Below are positions 1 to 12,700 of a stretch of 35,605 nt of DNA, in pieces. The stretch's first letter is position 1, and each line of letters opens with the position of its first letter. The DNA is taken from assembly GCA_007121465.1 (NCBI GenBank), contig SKKL01000193.1, positions 1 through 35,605 on the forward strand, read 5' to 3'. The position numbers and the translations under genes are program-made. The stretch is from Acidimicrobiales bacterium. Lineage in GTDB: Bacteria > Actinomycetota > Acidimicrobiia > Acidimicrobiales > SKKL01. Under the pieces are notes generated by a model, which made no database searches, had not been told where the DNA came from, and saw only the letters and a program-made list of their open reading frames with translations.

Positions 1-878
1 AGCGACCGCAGCGGCGCACCGTTCTCGGCAACAGCGTCGCGCACTGCGTCGAGGGCGCGGTCGAGGTCGTCGGCGTTGACCTCGAGCACCAGGCGGCCGT
101 GTTCGACGGCGACCTCGAAACCTCGATCGCGGACCCCGCTGGCCACCGCGTCGGCACCGGAGTCGAGCTCGACCACCACCCCCGAGCTGTCGCCCAGGAC
201 CGACTCGAGGGGGCCGGAGGCGACCACCTTTCCTCCGCCGAGGATGACGACCGAGTCGCAGACGCGCTCGACCTCGTCGAGGAGGTGGGAGGAGACGATC
301 ACGTCGATCGACAGCTCCCGGCCGATGCGCGCGATGAGGGAGAGGATCTCCTCCCGCTGGACCGGGTCGAGGCCGTCGGTGGGCTCGTCCAACAGGACCA
401 GGCGGGGATCGTGAGCGATGGCCTGGGCCAGCTTCACCCGCTGACGCTGGCCGGTCGACATCGTGCCGATCCCGCGGTAGCGCTCCTCGCCGAGTCCGAC
501 GAGCCACAGGGCGTCGCTGGCGCGAGTCGTGGCCGCCCGTCGGGGGATCCCGTGCACCCGCGCCACGAGGGTCACCAGGTCGTGGGCCCTCAGGTCCGGG
601 GGCATGGTGTGGTGCTCGGGTGAGTAGCCGACCCGAGCCCGGATCTCGGGTCCGGCGTGGGCGGGGTCGTCGCCGAAGACCTCGAGCCCGCCGCCGTCGG
701 GTCGGTGCAACCCGAGGATCATGCCGAGCAGAGTGGTCTTGCCCGACCCGTTGGAGCCGAGCAGTCCGGTGATGCCGGAACCGACGGTGAAGCTGGCGTC
801 CTCGAACACGACGGTCGACCCCCACGACTTGGCGAGGCGGTCGGCCGTGACGACGGGTGGGGCGGTCGGGGTGGTCAC
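1..878 (-). CDS. ABC transporter ATP-binding protein, 3' end cut by the window
   Basis: ATPase subunit of an ABC exporter of the ABC-2/drug-export type, which would couple ATP hydrolysis to a separate membrane permease. Reading the reverse strand gives about 292 codons. Walker A is GSNGSGKT at residues 41-48, the signature is STGQRQ, Walker B runs into LLDEPTDGLDP, and the switch His lies in VSSHLLDEVE. The residues after Walker B and the C-terminal beta-rich tail (about 220-290) fit this family. The GTG start at 878 is the first possible one, because an in-frame TGA lies three codons upstream. A TACGAT -10 element 8 nt before it suggests a leaderless mRNA. The gene runs off the left edge, so its permease partner would be beyond it. 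The substrate cannot be told. Confidence 0.93.
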   Translation of the reverse strand, partial: MTTPTAPPVVTADRLAKSWGSTVVFEDASFTVGSGITGLLGSNGSGKTTLLGMILGLHRPDGGGLEVFGDDPAHAGPEIRARVGYSPEHHTMPPDLRAHDLVTLVARVHGIPRRAATTRASDALWLVGLGEERYRGIGTMSTGQRQRVKLAQAIAHDPRLVLLDEPTDGLDPVQREEILSLIARIGRELSIDVIVSSHLLDEVERVCDSVVILGGGKVVASGPLESVLGDSSGVVVELDSGADAVASGVRDRGFEVAVEHGRLVLEVNADDLDRALDAVRDAVAENGAPLRS

Positions 879-886
879 CGACGGTC

Positions 887-913
887 ATCGTAGGTGCTGA
901 TGATCACTAGTCT
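887..913. promoter_or_regulatory. Divergent leaderless promoters for the ABC gene and ilvD
   Basis: The 41-bp gap holds two outward -10 elements. TACGAT (reverse strand, 892-887) lies 8 nt before the ABC GTG, and TAGTCT (908-913) lies 6 nt before the ilvD ATG. Neither start has a Shine-Dalgarno sequence. Transcripts starting 6-8 nt after each -10 would begin at the start codon. No good -35 is visible on either side, and each -35 zone overlaps the other promoter's -10. Confidence 0.5.
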
Positions 914-919
914 GGCGCC

Positions 920-2599
920 ATGAGCGATCCCATGAAGCCCCGATCCCACGAGGTTACGAGCGGCTACGAGCGAGCCCCGGCTCGGGCGATGCTGCGGGCG
1001 GTGGGAATGACCGACGCCGACTGGGACAAGCCGCAGGTCGCGATCGCCTCGTCGTGGAACGAGGTGACGCCCTGCAACCTGCCCCTCGACACCCTCGCCA
1101 AGCGGTCCAAGTCCGGGGTGCACGACGCCGGCGGCTATCCCATCGAGTTCACCACCATCGCAGTGAGCGACGGCATCTCGATGGGCCACGAGGGCATGCG
1201 GGCGTCGCTGGTGTCCCGGGAGGTGATCGCCGACTCGGTCGAGACGATGATGCACGCCGAGCGCTTCGATGCCATGGTCACCCTCGCCGGGTGCGACAAG
1301 TCCCTCCCCGGCATGCTCATGGCCGCGGCGCGGATCAACCTGCCGTCGGTGTTCCTCTACGGCGGCTCCATCCTGCCCGGCAACCACAACGGCCGGGTCC
1401 TCGACATCACCAGCGTCTTCGAGGCAGTCGGGGCTCGGGCGGCCGGCACCATCGACGACGCCGAGCTCGACGCCATCGAACGTGAGGCGTGCCCGACGAT
1501 CGGGTCCTGCGCCGGCATGTTCACCGCCAACACGATGGCCTCGGTGGCCGAGGCGCTCGGCATGTCCCTGCCGGGCTCGGCGTCGGCGGCCGCGGTCGAC
1601 CGGCGGCGTGAGGAGTACGCCATCGCCAGTGGCGCTGCGGTCGTGAACCTGCTGCGTCTCGGCATTCGGCCCCGCGACATCCTCACCAAGGAGGCGTTCG
1701 AGAACGCCATCGCGGTGGTCATGGCCCTCGGTGGGTCGACCAATGCTGTTCTCCACCTGCTCGCCATCGCCTACGAGGCTCGGGTCGACCTCACGCTGGA
1801 GGACTTCAACGCCGTCGCTGCCCGGGTCCCCCACCTCGCCGACACCAAGCCCCACGGCAAGTACCACATGTGGGACATCGACCGCATCGGTGGGGTGCCG
1901 GTGGTGCTCAAGATGCTGCTCGACGAGGGGCTCCTGCACGGCGACACGATGACCGTCACCGGCAAGACCATGGCCGAGAACCTCGAGATGATCGATCCGC
2001 CCGCTCCCGACGGCGAGGTGGTCCGCACCTTCGACAACCCGATCCACGAGATCGGCGGCATCGCCGTGCTGCGAGGTTCGCTCGCCCCCGAGGGTGCGGT
2101 CCTCAAGGTCGCCGGCATCGACTTCGACCACTTCGAGGGGCGGGCCCGGGTCTTCGACGGCGAGGACGCGGCGAGAGAAGCGGTGCTCGCCGGGCGGATC
2201 GAAGCGGGCGACATCGTCGTGATCCGCTACGAGGGACCCAAGGGCGGTCCGGGCATGCGCGAGATGCTGGCCATCACCGGGGCGATGAAGGGTGTCGGTC
2301 GCGGTGCCGACGCCGCGCTCCTCACCGACGGCCGGTTCTCCGGTGGCACCCACGGCTTCTGCATCGGTCACGTCGCTCCCGAGGCGGTCGACGGTGGGCC
2401 CATCGCCTTCGTCGAGGAAGGCGACCGCATCGTCGTCGACGTGAACGAGCACCGCATCGACCTGCTCGTCGACGAGGCCACCCTCGCCGAGCGCCGCACC
2501 AAGTGGAAGCTGCCCGAACCTCGCTACACCACCGGGGTGCTGGCCAAGTTCGCCCGCCTCGTCCAGGGCGCCGAGCGGGGGGCGGTCACCGAGGCCTGA
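920..2599 (+). CDS. ilvD: Dihydroxy-acid dehydratase
   Basis: Dehydrates 2,3-dihydroxy-isovalerate and 2,3-dihydroxy-3-methylvalerate to the 2-oxo acids that are the last precursors of valine and isoleucine. The 559-residue length is normal for the family. Three cysteines placed as ligands of the Fe-S cluster are visible: C52 (TPCNLP), C125 (GCDKSLPG) and C197 ([12 protein letters not shown]). The Mg-binding motif VSDGISMG lies at 82-89, and K127 is the lysine expected to be carbamylated. The C-terminal swivel domain includes [15 protein letters not shown]. The ATG at 920 has no Shine-Dalgarno but follows a TAGTCT -10 by 6 nt, so a leaderless mRNA is likely. It is transcribed towards ilvBNC but is separated from it by 242 bp holding a new promoter and attenuator. 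Confidence 0.97.
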   Translation: MSDPMKPRSHEVTSGYERAPARAMLRAVGMTDADWDKPQVAIASSWNEVTPCNLPLDTLAKRSKSGVHDAGGYPIEFTTIAVSDGISMGHEGMRASLVSREVIADSVETMMHAERFDAMVTLAGCDKSLPGMLMAAARINLPSVFLYGGSILPGNHNGRVLDITSVFEAVGARAAGTIDDAELDAIEREACPTIGSCAGMFTANTMASVAEALGMSLPGSASAAAVDRRREEYAIASGAAVVNLLRLGIRPRDILTKEAFENAIAVVMALGGSTNAVLHLLAIAYEARVDLTLEDFNAVAARVPHLADTKPHGKYHMWDIDRIGGVPVVLKMLLDEGLLHGDTMTVTGKTMAENLEMIDPPAPDGEVVRTFDNPIHEIGGIAVLRGSLAPEGAVLKVAGIDFDHFEGRARVFDGEDAAREAVLAGRIEAGDIVVIRYEGPKGGPGMREMLAITGAMKGVGRGADAALLTDGRFSGGTHGFCIGHVAPEAVDGGPIAFVEEGDRIVVDVNEHRIDLLVDEATLAERRTKWKLPEPRYTTGVLAKFARLVQGAERGAVTEA

Positions 2600-2617
2600 G
2601 CTACCTGCTTCATCCCA

Positions 2618-2631
2618 CGATCGGCCGGTCG
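2618..2631. other. Short palindrome just downstream of ilvD
   Basis: CGATCGGCCGGTCG is a near-perfect palindrome (one G-T pair) followed by TTTG. It lies 19 bp after the ilvD stop and directly before the -35 of the ilvB leader promoter. It could be a weak end of the ilvD transcript or an operator for the ilvB promoter. The T-run is too short to call it a terminator. Confidence 0.3.
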
Positions 2632-2632
2632 T

Positions 2633-2662
2633 TTGCGGTTCGGCGCGACGTGCTGGCACACT
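2633..2662 (+). promoter_or_regulatory. Promoter of the ilvB leader and ilvBNC operon
   Basis: A -35 TTGCGG (2633-2638) and a -10 CACACT (2657-2662) are 18 bp apart. The -10 ends 7 nt before the GTG of the leader peptide at 2670, so transcription would start at or next to that codon. There is no Shine-Dalgarno sequence before the GTG, which fits leaderless translation. Confidence 0.55.
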
Positions 2663-2669
2663 AGAGCCC

Positions 2670-2708
2670 GTGAGAACTCCGACCGAGCTCCTCGTAGTAG
2701 TGACCTAG
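2670..2708 (+). CDS. Branched-chain leader peptide of ilvBNC (MRTPTELLVVVT)
   Basis: A 12-codon reading frame, GTG to TAG, encoding MRTPTELLVVVT. Codons 7-11 are Leu-Leu-Val-Val-Val, and two of the valines use GTA, which is rare in this GC-rich sequence. Slow translation here when charged tRNA-Val or tRNA-Leu is scarce would be the sensor of a transcription attenuator. The stop codon overlaps the first base pairs of an inverted repeat (2707-2739), and an intrinsic terminator follows (2743-2776), all upstream of ilvB. Leader peptides rich in branched-chain residues are known before ilvB in other actinobacteria and in enterobacteria. The sequence pattern is direct; regulation is inferred. The peptide is too short for standard gene callers. 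Confidence 0.82.
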   Translation: MRTPTELLVVVT

Positions 2709-2739
2709 CGCACGCCGTCGCCTCCTGCCCGCGTGCGCT
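2707..2739 (+). promoter_or_regulatory. Stop-codon-adjacent stem of the ilvB leader RNA
   Basis: AGCGCACGC (2707-2715) and GCGTGCGCT (2731-2739) are perfect 9-nt inverted complements with a 15-nt loop. The 5' arm begins inside the TAG of the leader peptide, so a ribosome ending or stalled on the leader would decide whether the stem forms. CCTCC in the loop (2721-2725) can also pair with GGAGG of the terminator 3' arm, one possible antiterminator contact. Which conformer is the antiterminator is not settled by inspection. Confidence 0.65.
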
Positions 2740-2742
2740 TTC

Positions 2743-2776
2743 CGGCCTCCCCCATGGGAGGTCGTTTGCTTTTTCT
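2743..2776 (+). terminator. Intrinsic terminator (attenuator) before ilvB
   Basis: A 9-bp stem (2743-2751 with 2756-2764, core CCTCCC/GGGAGG, one G-U pair) closes a CCAT loop. It is followed by a T-rich run (TTTGCTTTTT, 2765-2774). It lies 35 nt after the leader stop codon and about 65 nt before ilvB, so it would end transcription before the operon unless prevented. Confidence 0.78.
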
Positions 2777-2841
2777 GACCCATCCACGTTCTAACGAACA
2801 CCGGCCCCGACGCACACCGTCCGAAGCATCCGAGGAACCCC

Positions 2842-4583
2842 ATGTTGACCAATGGTGGACAGGCACTGATCAAGAGTCTCGAGATGGAAGGCGTCGAGGT
2901 GATCTTCGGATTGCCCGGCGGGGCCATCCTCCCGGTGTACGACCCCATCATCGACTCGCCGATCCGTCACATCCTCGTGCGTCATGAACAGGGAGCGGGG
3001 CACATGGCCGAGGGGTACGCACACGCCACGGGTCGTCCCGGGGTGGCGATGGTGACCTCCGGTCCGGCGGCCACCAACATCGTGACCCCGCTGTGCGACG
3101 CCTACATGGATTCGGTGCCGATGGTGGTCATCACCGGACAGGTCGCCAGCAGCTCGATCGGCACCGATGCCTTCCAGGAGTGCGACACCGTCGGCATCAC
3201 CCGGTCGGTCACCAAGCACAACGAACTGGTCACCGAAGCCGCCGACATCCCCCGGGTCATCCGCGAGGCGTTCCACATCGCCACCACCGGACGTCCGGGA
3301 CCGGTCCTGGTCGACATCCCGAAAGACATCGTCGATCCCCAGAACCCGCGGTCGGCGATGGAGTGGTACTGGCCGGAGTCGGTCGACCTGCCCGGCTACC
3401 GGCCCGAGACCCGCGGGGACCCTGCGGCCATTCGAGCTGCCGCCGACCTCATCTGTGAAGCCAGGCGGCCGGTCCTCTACGTCGGTGGCGGCGTCCTCAA
3501 AGCCCGTGGCGCCGAGGCGTTGCGAGAGCTGGCCGAGCTCACCGGCATCCATGTCGTCACCACCCTCATGGCCCGGGGGGCGTTCCCCGACAGCCATCCG
3601 CTCGCGCTCGGCATGCCCGGGATGCATGGCACCTACACCGCCATCACCTCGATGCAGGAGGCCGACCTGTTGGTGGCGCTCGGGAGCCGCTTCGACGACC
3701 GGGTCACCGGCAAGCTCGACGGATTCGCGCCCGATGCCAAGATCATCCACGCCGACATCGATCCCGCCGAGATCGGCAAGGTCCGCCGACCCGATGTCGG
3801 CATCGTCGGCGACTGTCGCCTCGTCATCGAGGATCTGGTCGAGGTCCTGAAGGAGCGGGGCGGGCCCGACTCCCAGGCCGAGCGTGGTGAGTGGAAGTCC
3901 CGCATCAGCGGCTGGCAGGAGCGGTTCCCCCTCACCTACGAGCCGTCGGATCCCGGCGAGCTGCTCAAGCCCCAGTACGTCCTCGAGCAGCTGCGGGATG
4001 CGCCGAGCACGCCCGACGACACGATCGTCGTGTCGGGTGTCGGGCAGCACCAGATGTGGACCAGCCAGTACTGGGGTTTCGACCACCCCTACACCTGGGT
4101 GAACTCTGGTGGACTCGGCACCATGGGCTTCTCGGTCCCGGCCGCCATCGGGGCCAAGGTCGGCAAGCCCGACCGCACCGTGTGGGCCATCGACGGTGAC
4201 GGCTGTTTCCAGATGACCGCCCAGGAGCTGGTCACCGCGGCCGCCGAGCGGATCCCGGTCAAGGTCGCCATCTTGAACAACGCCTATCTCGGCATGGTCC
4301 GCCAGTGGCAGGAGATGTTCTACGAGGAGCGTTACTCCGAGGTCTACCTGTCTCCCGATCTGCCCGACTACAAGATGTGGGCCGAGGCGATGGGGTGCGT
4401 CGGCATGCGGGTCGAGTCGCCCGAGGAGGTGCCGGCGGCCATCGAGAAGGCGAACTCGATCACCGACCGCCCGGTGGTCATCGACTTCCGGACCGACGCA
4501 CGCGAGAAGGTGTTCCCGATGGTTCCGTCCGGTGCCACCAACTCCCAGGTCGTCGTGCCTCCGTCGCAACAGGACCTGGCTCG

Positions 4584-4587
<4 letters not shown>
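2842..4587 (+). CDS. ilvB: Acetolactate synthase large (catalytic) subunit
   Basis: Thiamine-diphosphate and FAD enzyme that condenses two pyruvates to acetolactate, or pyruvate with 2-oxobutyrate to acetohydroxybutyrate: the first common step to valine, leucine and isoleucine. The 581 residues carry the N-terminal ThDP domain with the catalytic E49 in [14 protein letters not shown], a central FAD-type domain (about 190-350), and the C-terminal ThDP motif from GDG (452-454) to the NN at about 478. The RQWQEMFY segment near 490 is typical of true acetohydroxy-acid synthases rather than catabolic ones. The ATG at 2842 has GAGGAA 4 nt upstream. The gene overlaps ilvN by ATGA, which implies translational coupling. 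It is controlled by the attenuator upstream. Confidence 0.97.
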
Positions 4588-6127
<1,540 letters not shown>

Positions 6128-6153
6128 GTCGTTGGTTCGCGGCGGTCATCGCT

Positions 6154-6192
6154 AATTCCGACTCGCCAGGTCGGGATTTAGGGGTCTAGGCT
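6154..6192 (+). promoter_or_regulatory. Putative metY promoter with overlapping inverted repeat
   Basis: AATTCCGAC (6154-6162) and GTCGGGATT (6170-6178) form a 9-nt inverted repeat with one G-T pair and a 7-nt centre. A -10-like TAGGCT (6187-6192) follows, and the repeat covers the -35 zone, as an operator for a sulfur or methionine regulator would. The order ilvC, repeat, -10, AGGAGG, metY supports this. It might instead be an RNA hairpin at the end of ilvBNC. The binding protein is unknown. Confidence 0.45.
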
Positions 6193-6218
6193 GCGGCCGA
6201 CCCGTTACAGGAGGACCG

Positions 6219-7535
<1,317 letters not shown>

Positions 7536-8186
7536 CGTCGGAGGTTCGTCCGGGTCGTCGATCACATCGGGGTCGACGACCCGGGAGCTCGCTGATCCGT
7601 CGCTGAGGAGCGATGGTTCGGGCGGTAGCGGGTCATCGCGGTGGCGGCCGCGTCCTGGTCCGGCGCTGCCCGGGATCCGATAGACACCCCGTGATGGTCG
7701 CTCCAGCCGACCTTGGTCGTGCTCGTAGCCGAGGGCGTCTCCGAGGGTCTTCACCGGGTCGCGTCCCACCACGACATAGCCGTAGCGGTGCAGCAGGTCG
7801 TGGAGGTCTCCCAAGGTCAACGCACCGTGGCGCCTCAGGACGGCCCGACAGGTGCGTCGGAGCTTGGGGCCCCACAGAGGGAGCGGATCGGCGGCAGTGG
7901 GGCTGAGTGGCACGTAGTCGACTGCGGTGGGTCGGCGGCCCTTCCGGGTCGGCTCGACGGGCCACAGCGTGGCTCGGAGCTGGTGGAGCTCGTCGAGCAG
8001 ATCGCGCCGCTTGTCGGTCAGGCCGACGAGGTCGTCGTCGAGCTCGGCGAGCTCGGCCAGCAGGTGGTCGCGACGGATGTGCAAGGCGATTCGGGTCGGT
8101 TGGCGCAGGCCCGAGCGTCGCCGGTTCGGCGCGAGGTAGGGGCCGCCGGGCAGGCTGCGTCGGGGTGGATGGTGGGAGCTGTTCAC
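7536..8186 (-). CDS. Hypothetical protein with winged-helix-like domain; 3' end not defined
   Basis: Not a family I can name. The GTG at 8186 has GGAGGC 6 nt upstream. The first part is basic (about 1-35), then comes a helical, probably coiled-coil stretch (about 36-75, DHLLAELAELDDDL), then a compact domain at about 95-160 (LWGPKLRRTCRAVLRRHGAL ... RYGYVVVGRDPVKTLGDALG ... RGVYRIP) that reads like a winged helix. After that the chain is Asp/Pro-rich. No in-frame stop occurs before metY's 3' end. The frame stays open, codon-aligned and antisense to metY, down to a TAG at 6186-6188. I therefore end the call at 7536. A one-base shift near 7660 would give a normal stop in another frame, so an indel or a lost stop is possible. 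Confidence 0.55.
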
Positions 8187-8290
8187 GCTGTCGCCTCCGG
8201 CAGTCGCGTCTGCGGGAGGGCACCTCATCGGTGCCGATGGGAACAGCCTGCCCCACGGGTGTGACACCCACCCCCCATCCAACCCCGCAT

Positions 8291-8337
8291 CACTCGGCGC
8301 CGAATCGGCACCGAATCGGCCCCGAGTGGGGGATTGG
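8291..8337 (+). repeat. Phased triple-palindrome repeat, copy 1
   Basis: Three 10-bp units (TCGGCGCCGA at 8294, TCGGCACCGA at 8305, TCGGCCCCGA at 8316), each separated by one A, giving an exact 11-bp period. They are preceded by CAC and followed by GGGGGATTGG. Nearly the same sequence occurs at 19366-19417. The outer units can also pair as a 12-nt stem with one mismatch. It lies 13 bp after the serC stop and about 100 bp before the hypothetical gene's start. There is no T-run on either strand. Confidence 0.75.
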
Positions 8338-8350
8338 TGGTGAGGTGGGG

Positions 8351-9475
8351 TCAGGCGAGGCGGTCGATGACGAAGTCGAGGCAGGCGCAGAGGGCAGCGA
8401 CGTCGTCGGGGTCGATCGCCGGGTAGAGCGCGACCCGCAGCTGGTTCCGGCCCAGCTTCCGGTACGAGTCCGTGTCGAGGATCCCGTTGGCTCGCAGGAC
8501 CGCAGAGACCGTGGTCGCATCGATCGACCCCGCCAGGTCGATGGTGGCAACCGTCCGGGATCGGCGGGACGGGTCAGTGACGAATGGCGTGGCCACCGCC
8601 GAGGCCTCCGCCCAGCCGTAGATGGTCTCGGCGGATCGGTCACACCGTCCGGCGGAGAACTCCATGCCGCCATTGTCGTTGAACCAACAGACCTGATGAT
8701 CGGCCAGGAAGATCGTCGCCAGCGCCGGGGTGTTGTAGGTCTGGTCCTTGCGGCTGTTGTCCAACGCCGTCTTCAGGTCGAGAGATGCTGGGATCCAGCG
8801 GTCCGACGCCGCCACCGACTCGATGCGCTCGATGGCGGCCGGTGAGCACGCCGCCAGCCAGAGCCCGCCATCAGATGCCAGAGCCTTCTGCGGGGCGAAG
8901 TAGTAGACGTCGACCTCGGTCGGGTCGAAGCGAAGGCCGCCGGCCCCCGAGGTGGCATCCACCGCGACGAGACCCTCCGTAGCGGGTCGAGTCAACGGCA
9001 TCATCACGCCGGTCGACGTCTCGTTGTGGGTGAAGGCGTAGAGGTCCACTCCCGCCTCGGCCACCGCATCGGGGTGGGTGCCGGGATCCGTACGGATCAC
9101 CGTGGGCGCGTCGAGGTGAGGGGCACCCTCCACCGCAGCAGCGAACTTCGAGGAGAACTCGCCGAAGGACAGATGCTGGCTCTTGTGGTCGATCAGGCCG
9201 AACACCGCGGCGTCCCAGAACCCCGTGGTCCCGCCGTTGCCGAGCAGGATCTCATAGTCGTCGGGGAGCGCGAACAGCTCGGACAGTCCGGTCCGAAGAC
9301 TCCCCACGACCCGCTTCACGGGCTCTTGTCGATGAGAGGTGCCGAGGTAGGTCGGTGCCGCTGCGGCCAGCGCCTCCACGGCCTCGGGTCGGACCAACGA
9401 CGGGCCCGAACCGAACCGGCCATCGACGGGCTTCAGGGAGTCGGGGATCTCAATGGTGGGGATCGCGTCGCTCAC
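8351..9475 (-). CDS. serC: Phosphoserine aminotransferase
   Basis: PLP enzyme that transaminates 3-phosphohydroxypyruvate with glutamate to phosphoserine, the second step of serine synthesis after SerA. It also serves pyridoxal phosphate synthesis in some bacteria. The 374 residues show the actinobacterial opening [13 protein letters not shown] (18-30), the [10 protein letters not shown] loop (79-88), and the PLP lysine K197 in [15 protein letters not shown] choose the GTG at 9475 over the GTG at 9484. A GATAGT -10 (9488-9483) lies 7 nt before the former and overlaps the latter, and neither has a Shine-Dalgarno. It is divergent from the aminotransferase gene at 9519, and serA lies 3 kb away. 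No serB is seen. Confidence 0.94.
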   Translation of the reverse strand: MSDAIPTIEIPDSLKPVDGRFGSGPSLVRPEAVEALAAAAPTYLGTSHRQEPVKRVVGSLRTGLSELFALPDDYEILLGNGGTTGFWDAAVFGLIDHKSQHLSFGEFSSKFAAAVEGAPHLDAPTVIRTDPGTHPDAVAEAGVDLYAFTHNETSTGVMMPLTRPATEGLVAVDATSGAGGLRFDPTEVDVYYFAPQKALASDGGLWLAACSPAAIERIESVAASDRWIPASLDLKTALDNSRKDQTYNTPALATIFLADHQVCWFNDNGGMEFSAGRCDRSAETIYGWAEASAVATPFVTDPSRRSRTVATIDLAGSIDATTVSAVLRANGILDTDSYRKLGRNQLRVALYPAIDPDDVAALCACLDFVIDRLA

Positions 9476-9518
9476 GCGTGCCACTATCGCGGGCGACGAT
9501 CACAGGAGCGAATCAGAA

Positions 9519-10718
9519 ATGTCCATGCCCCGCGTTTCGAGCCGCGTAGCGGCGATCAGTCCCTCGGCCACACTTGCGGTCGACTCCAAGGCGAAGGCCC
9601 TCAAGGCAGCCGGAGAGCCCGTCATCGGGTTCGGTGCCGGGGAACCCGACTTCGCTACCCCCGACTACATCGTCGAGGCCGCCGTCGCCGCGTGCACCGA
9701 CCCGGTCAACCACCGCTACAGCCCCGCCCCCGGGCTTCCCGAGCTGCGTGAGGCCATCGCCGCCAAGACGGCACGTGACTCCGGCTACGAGGTCGACAGC
9801 TCCCAGGTCATCGTCACCAACGGAGGCAAGCACGCCGTCTACAACACCTTTCTCACCGTCCTCGACGATGGCGACGAGGTCCTCCTCCCCGCCCCGTTCT
9901 GGACGACCTATCCCGAGCCGATCGGCCTTGCCGGGGCCCGCAGCGTCGTCCTCCCCACCGATGCCGAATCCGGCTTCCGGGTGACCGTCGACCAGCTCGA
10001 AGCCGCCCGCACCGACCGGACCAAGGCCCTCGTGTTCGTATCCCCGTCGAACCCGTCGGGGGCGGTCTATCCGGCCGAGGAGGTCGAGGCCATCGGGCGT
10101 TGGGCCGCCGAGCACGAGATCTGGGTCATCACCGACGAGATCTACGAGCACCTCACCTATGGCGAGCACACCTTCAGCTCCATGCCTGCGCTCGTCCCCG
10201 ACCTGGCCGACCGCTGTGTGGTCCTCAACGGAGTCGCCAAGACCTATGCCATGACCGGCTGGCGGGTCGGTTGGATGATCGCTCCCGCCGACGTTGCCAA
10301 GGCGGCCGGCAACCTTCAGTCCCACCAGACGTCCAACGTCGCCAACGTTGCGCAGCGAGCAGCGCTGGCGGCGGTGAGCGGCCCGCTCGACGCCGTTCAC
10401 GAGATGCGCGCGGCGTTCGAACGCCGGGGACGCCGCATGGTCGAGTTGCTCTCGGCCATCGACGGCGTCACCGTTCTCGACCCCCAGGGTGCGTTCTACG
10501 CCTTCCCGTCGTTCGAAGGCGTCCTCGGGCGCGAGATCGGCGGACGTCGCCCCGAGACCACTCTCGAGCTCGCTGACGTCCTCCTCGACGAAGCCAAGGT
10601 CGCCATCGTCCCCGGCGAGGCCTTCGGGTCGCCGGGCTATGCCCGCTTGTCCTTCGCCCTCGGCGACGACGACCTCGAGGAGGGGATCGGCCGCATTGCG
10701 TCGATCCTCGCCGGGTGA
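9519..10718 (+). CDS. Class I/II pyridoxal-phosphate aminotransferase, aspartate type
   Basis: Fold type I aminotransferase of the subgroup Ib aspartate/prephenate aminotransferases, 399 residues. Visible features are the N-terminal [15 protein letters not shown] helix, [10 protein letters not shown] (39-48), [16 protein letters not shown] (65-80), SPSNPSG (175-181, where many relatives have SNPTG), [12 protein letters not shown] (204-215), the PLP lysine K241 in [16 protein letters not shown], and a final RLSFA substrate-arginine region. The likely substrate is aspartate/2-oxoglutarate; prephenate use cannot be excluded. The ATG at 9519 has AGGAG (9504-9508) 10 nt upstream. The stop overlaps the next start (GTGA), so the two are translationally coupled. 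Confidence 0.92.
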   Translation: MSMPRVSSRVAAISPSATLAVDSKAKALKAAGEPVIGFGAGEPDFATPDYIVEAAVAACTDPVNHRYSPAPGLPELREAIAAKTARDSGYEVDSSQVIVTNGGKHAVYNTFLTVLDDGDEVLLPAPFWTTYPEPIGLAGARSVVLPTDAESGFRVTVDQLEAARTDRTKALVFVSPSNPSGAVYPAEEVEAIGRWAAEHEIWVITDEIYEHLTYGEHTFSSMPALVPDLADRCVVLNGVAKTYAMTGWRVGWMIAPADVAKAAGNLQSHQTSNVANVAQRAALAAVSGPLDAVHEMRAAFERRGRRMVELLSAIDGVTVLDPQGAFYAFPSFEGVLGREIGGRRPETTLELADVLLDEAKVAIVPGEAFGSPGYARLSFALGDDDLEEGIGRIASILAG

Positions 10719-12691
10719 CCCGACCCGACTCGAGCTCGCGCCCCGGTACCTGGTCGTCGCCGATCACCGCTGGTCTGGTCGTCCGGGCGGCTGCGGGGCT
10801 CTCCGACGTCCAGATCGACCCTGCCGACGGCGCTGTCTGGTGGGCCGAGAGCCGCCCCGAGGAGAAGGGCCGCATCGCGCTGGTGCGACTCGACCCCGAC
10901 GGCAGCGTGTCCGAACCACTCCCCGACACCGTCTCGGTCCGCACCCGCGTCCACGAGTACGGCGGGCGGGCGTGGTGGGTCGCGTCAGGCTCGCTCTGGT
11001 ACGTGGACTGGTCCGACCAGCGCCTCTGGGTGCTGCCCGCCGGCGACTCCACCCCCCGACCGATCACCCCCGCGCCACCCTCCGAGCACGGCTGGCGCTA
11101 TTCCGACGGCGACGTCAGCCCCGACGGGAGGTGGATCGCCTGCGTGCGCGAGTCCCACGTCCTCGCCGACGGCACCCCGCTCGACGAGGCTCGCAACGAG
11201 ATCGTGGTGCTACCCGCCGACGGCTCATCGGAGCCGACCGTGATCGTGAGCGGCTCGGACTTCGTGTCCTCCCCGCGGTTCTCCCCGACCGGCCAGGACG
11301 TGGCGTGGCTGGTGTGGGACCACCCGCGCATGCCCTGGGACGGCACCGAGCTGTGGGTCGGTGAACTCGAACTCGGAGGCCCGCTTCCTCACCTCACCGA
11401 CCCCCGGTTCCTGGCCGGGGGTCCCGACGAGTCCCTCGTGCAGCCCGAGTGGGGCTCTGACGGGGAGCTGCTGGTCGTGTCGGACCGCTCCGACTGGTGG
11501 AACCTCTACCGGGTCGACCCGACGGGGACCCTCGAGCCGTTGGCACCGGTCGATGCCGAAGTCGCCACACCTCCCTGGGTCTTCGGTCAGTCCCGCTTCA
11601 CTGAGCTCACCGACGGTCGGACCGTCATGGCGCTCAGTTCGGATGGCACCGACGGACTGGCGGTGCTCGTCGACGGGATGCTCCGTCGCGTCGAGGTGCC
11701 CTACACCGCCATCAGCTCGCTCCGGGCTGCTCCCGGCGGGGTGGTGTGCATCGCCGCCTCACCAACCACTGAGCCGGCGGTGGTCCGGATCACCATCGAC
11801 GGCACGACCGCCGACATCGACGTTCTCCGGGGGCCCCGAGACCTGGGTCTCGACCCCTCGTGGTTCAGCATCCCCGAACCCGTCGCGTTCCCGAGCGGGG
11901 ACCGGACCGCCCACGCGCTGCATTACCCGCCGACCAACCCCGACATCGACGTGGACGACGCCGAACCTCCGCCGCTCATCGTGATGATCCACGGCGGACC
12001 GACCGGAGCCGCTCGGCCCCAGCTCAACCTCGCCACCCAGTTCTGGACGAGTCGCGGCTTCGCGGTCCTCGACGTGAACTACGGCGGTTCGACCGGCTAC
12101 GGCCGCGCCTATCGCCGACTCCTCGACGGGCAGTGGGGCATGGTCGACGTCGAGGACTGCATCTCCGGCGCCCGACACCTGGCCGACCAGGGGAAGGCCG
12201 ATCCCGACCAGCTCCTCATCCGAGGTGGCTCGGCCGGAGGATTCACCACCCTCGCCGCTCTCGCCTTCGGCGACGTGTTCGCCGCCGGGGCCAGCCACTA
12301 CGGCGTCGCTGACCTCCTCGCTCTCGCCGCCGACACCCACAAGTTCGAGTCGCGATACCTCGACGGCCTCGTCGGCCCCCTCCCCGAGAGCGAGCAGCTC
12401 TACCGGGATCGATCTCCGATCCACCACCTCGACGGCTTCGACCGCCCACTCGTGGTTTTCCAGGGCTCCGAGGACGCCATCGTCCCGCCCAACCAGGCCG
12501 AAGCGATCGTCTCGGCGCTGCTCGAACGCGGTGTGGAGGTCGGCTACGTGCTCTTCGAAGGCGAACAGCACGGGTTCCGTCAGGCCCCCCACATCATCCG
12601 CGCACTCGAAGGCGAACTGTGGTTCTACGGTCACGTGCTCGGCTTCGAGCCGGCGGACCCGATCGAGCCAGTGCCCCTCGTCACCCGCTGA
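10715..12691 (+). CDS. S9 family prolyl oligopeptidase (acylaminoacyl-peptidase type)
   Basis: Cytoplasmic serine peptidase, 658 residues, probably trimming oligopeptides. The N-terminal part (about 1-390) is a beta-propeller with blade motifs such as [10 protein letters not shown] and [14 protein letters not shown]. The C-terminal alpha/beta hydrolase (about 395-650) has an oxyanion segment MIHGGPTGA and the triad S506 (GGSAGG), D587 (GSEDAIVPP) and H619 (GEQHGFR). The [12 protein letters not shown] motif is typical of family S9C. The GTG at 10715 sits in the GTGA overlap with the aminotransferase stop. No signal peptide is visible. Its pairing with an amino-acid aminotransferase fits peptide or amino-acid salvage, but this is inference. 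Confidence 0.92.
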   Translation: MTRPDSSSRPGTWSSPITAGLVVRAAAGLSDVQIDPADGAVWWAESRPEEKGRIALVRLDPDGSVSEPLPDTVSVRTRVHEYGGRAWWVASGSLWYVDWSDQRLWVLPAGDSTPRPITPAPPSEHGWRYSDGDVSPDGRWIACVRESHVLADGTPLDEARNEIVVLPADGSSEPTVIVSGSDFVSSPRFSPTGQDVAWLVWDHPRMPWDGTELWVGELELGGPLPHLTDPRFLAGGPDESLVQPEWGSDGELLVVSDRSDWWNLYRVDPTGTLEPLAPVDAEVATPPWVFGQSRFTELTDGRTVMALSSDGTDGLAVLVDGMLRRVEVPYTAISSLRAAPGGVVCIAASPTTEPAVVRITIDGTTADIDVLRGPRDLGLDPSWFSIPEPVAFPSGDRTAHALHYPPTNPDIDVDDAEPPPLIVMIHGGPTGAARPQLNLATQFWTSRGFAVLDVNYGGSTGYGRAYRRLLDGQWGMVDVEDCISGARHLADQGKADPDQLLIRGGSAGGFTTLAALAFGDVFAAGASHYGVADLLALAADTHKFESRYLDGLVGPLPESEQLYRDRSPIHHLDGFDRPLVVFQGSEDAIVPPNQAEAIVSALLERGVEVGYVLFEGEQHGFRQAPHIIRALEGELWFYGHVLGFEPADPIEPVPLVTR

Positions 12692-12700
12692 GCAACGGGC

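Noticed and set aside
875-2659. A 594-codon open frame on the reverse strand opposite ilvD
   Set aside because: It is codon-aligned with ilvD and open only because ilvD lacks TTA, CTA and TCA codons. The composition (Asp/Gly/His/Val-rich) is that of an antisense shadow, and no domain is seen.
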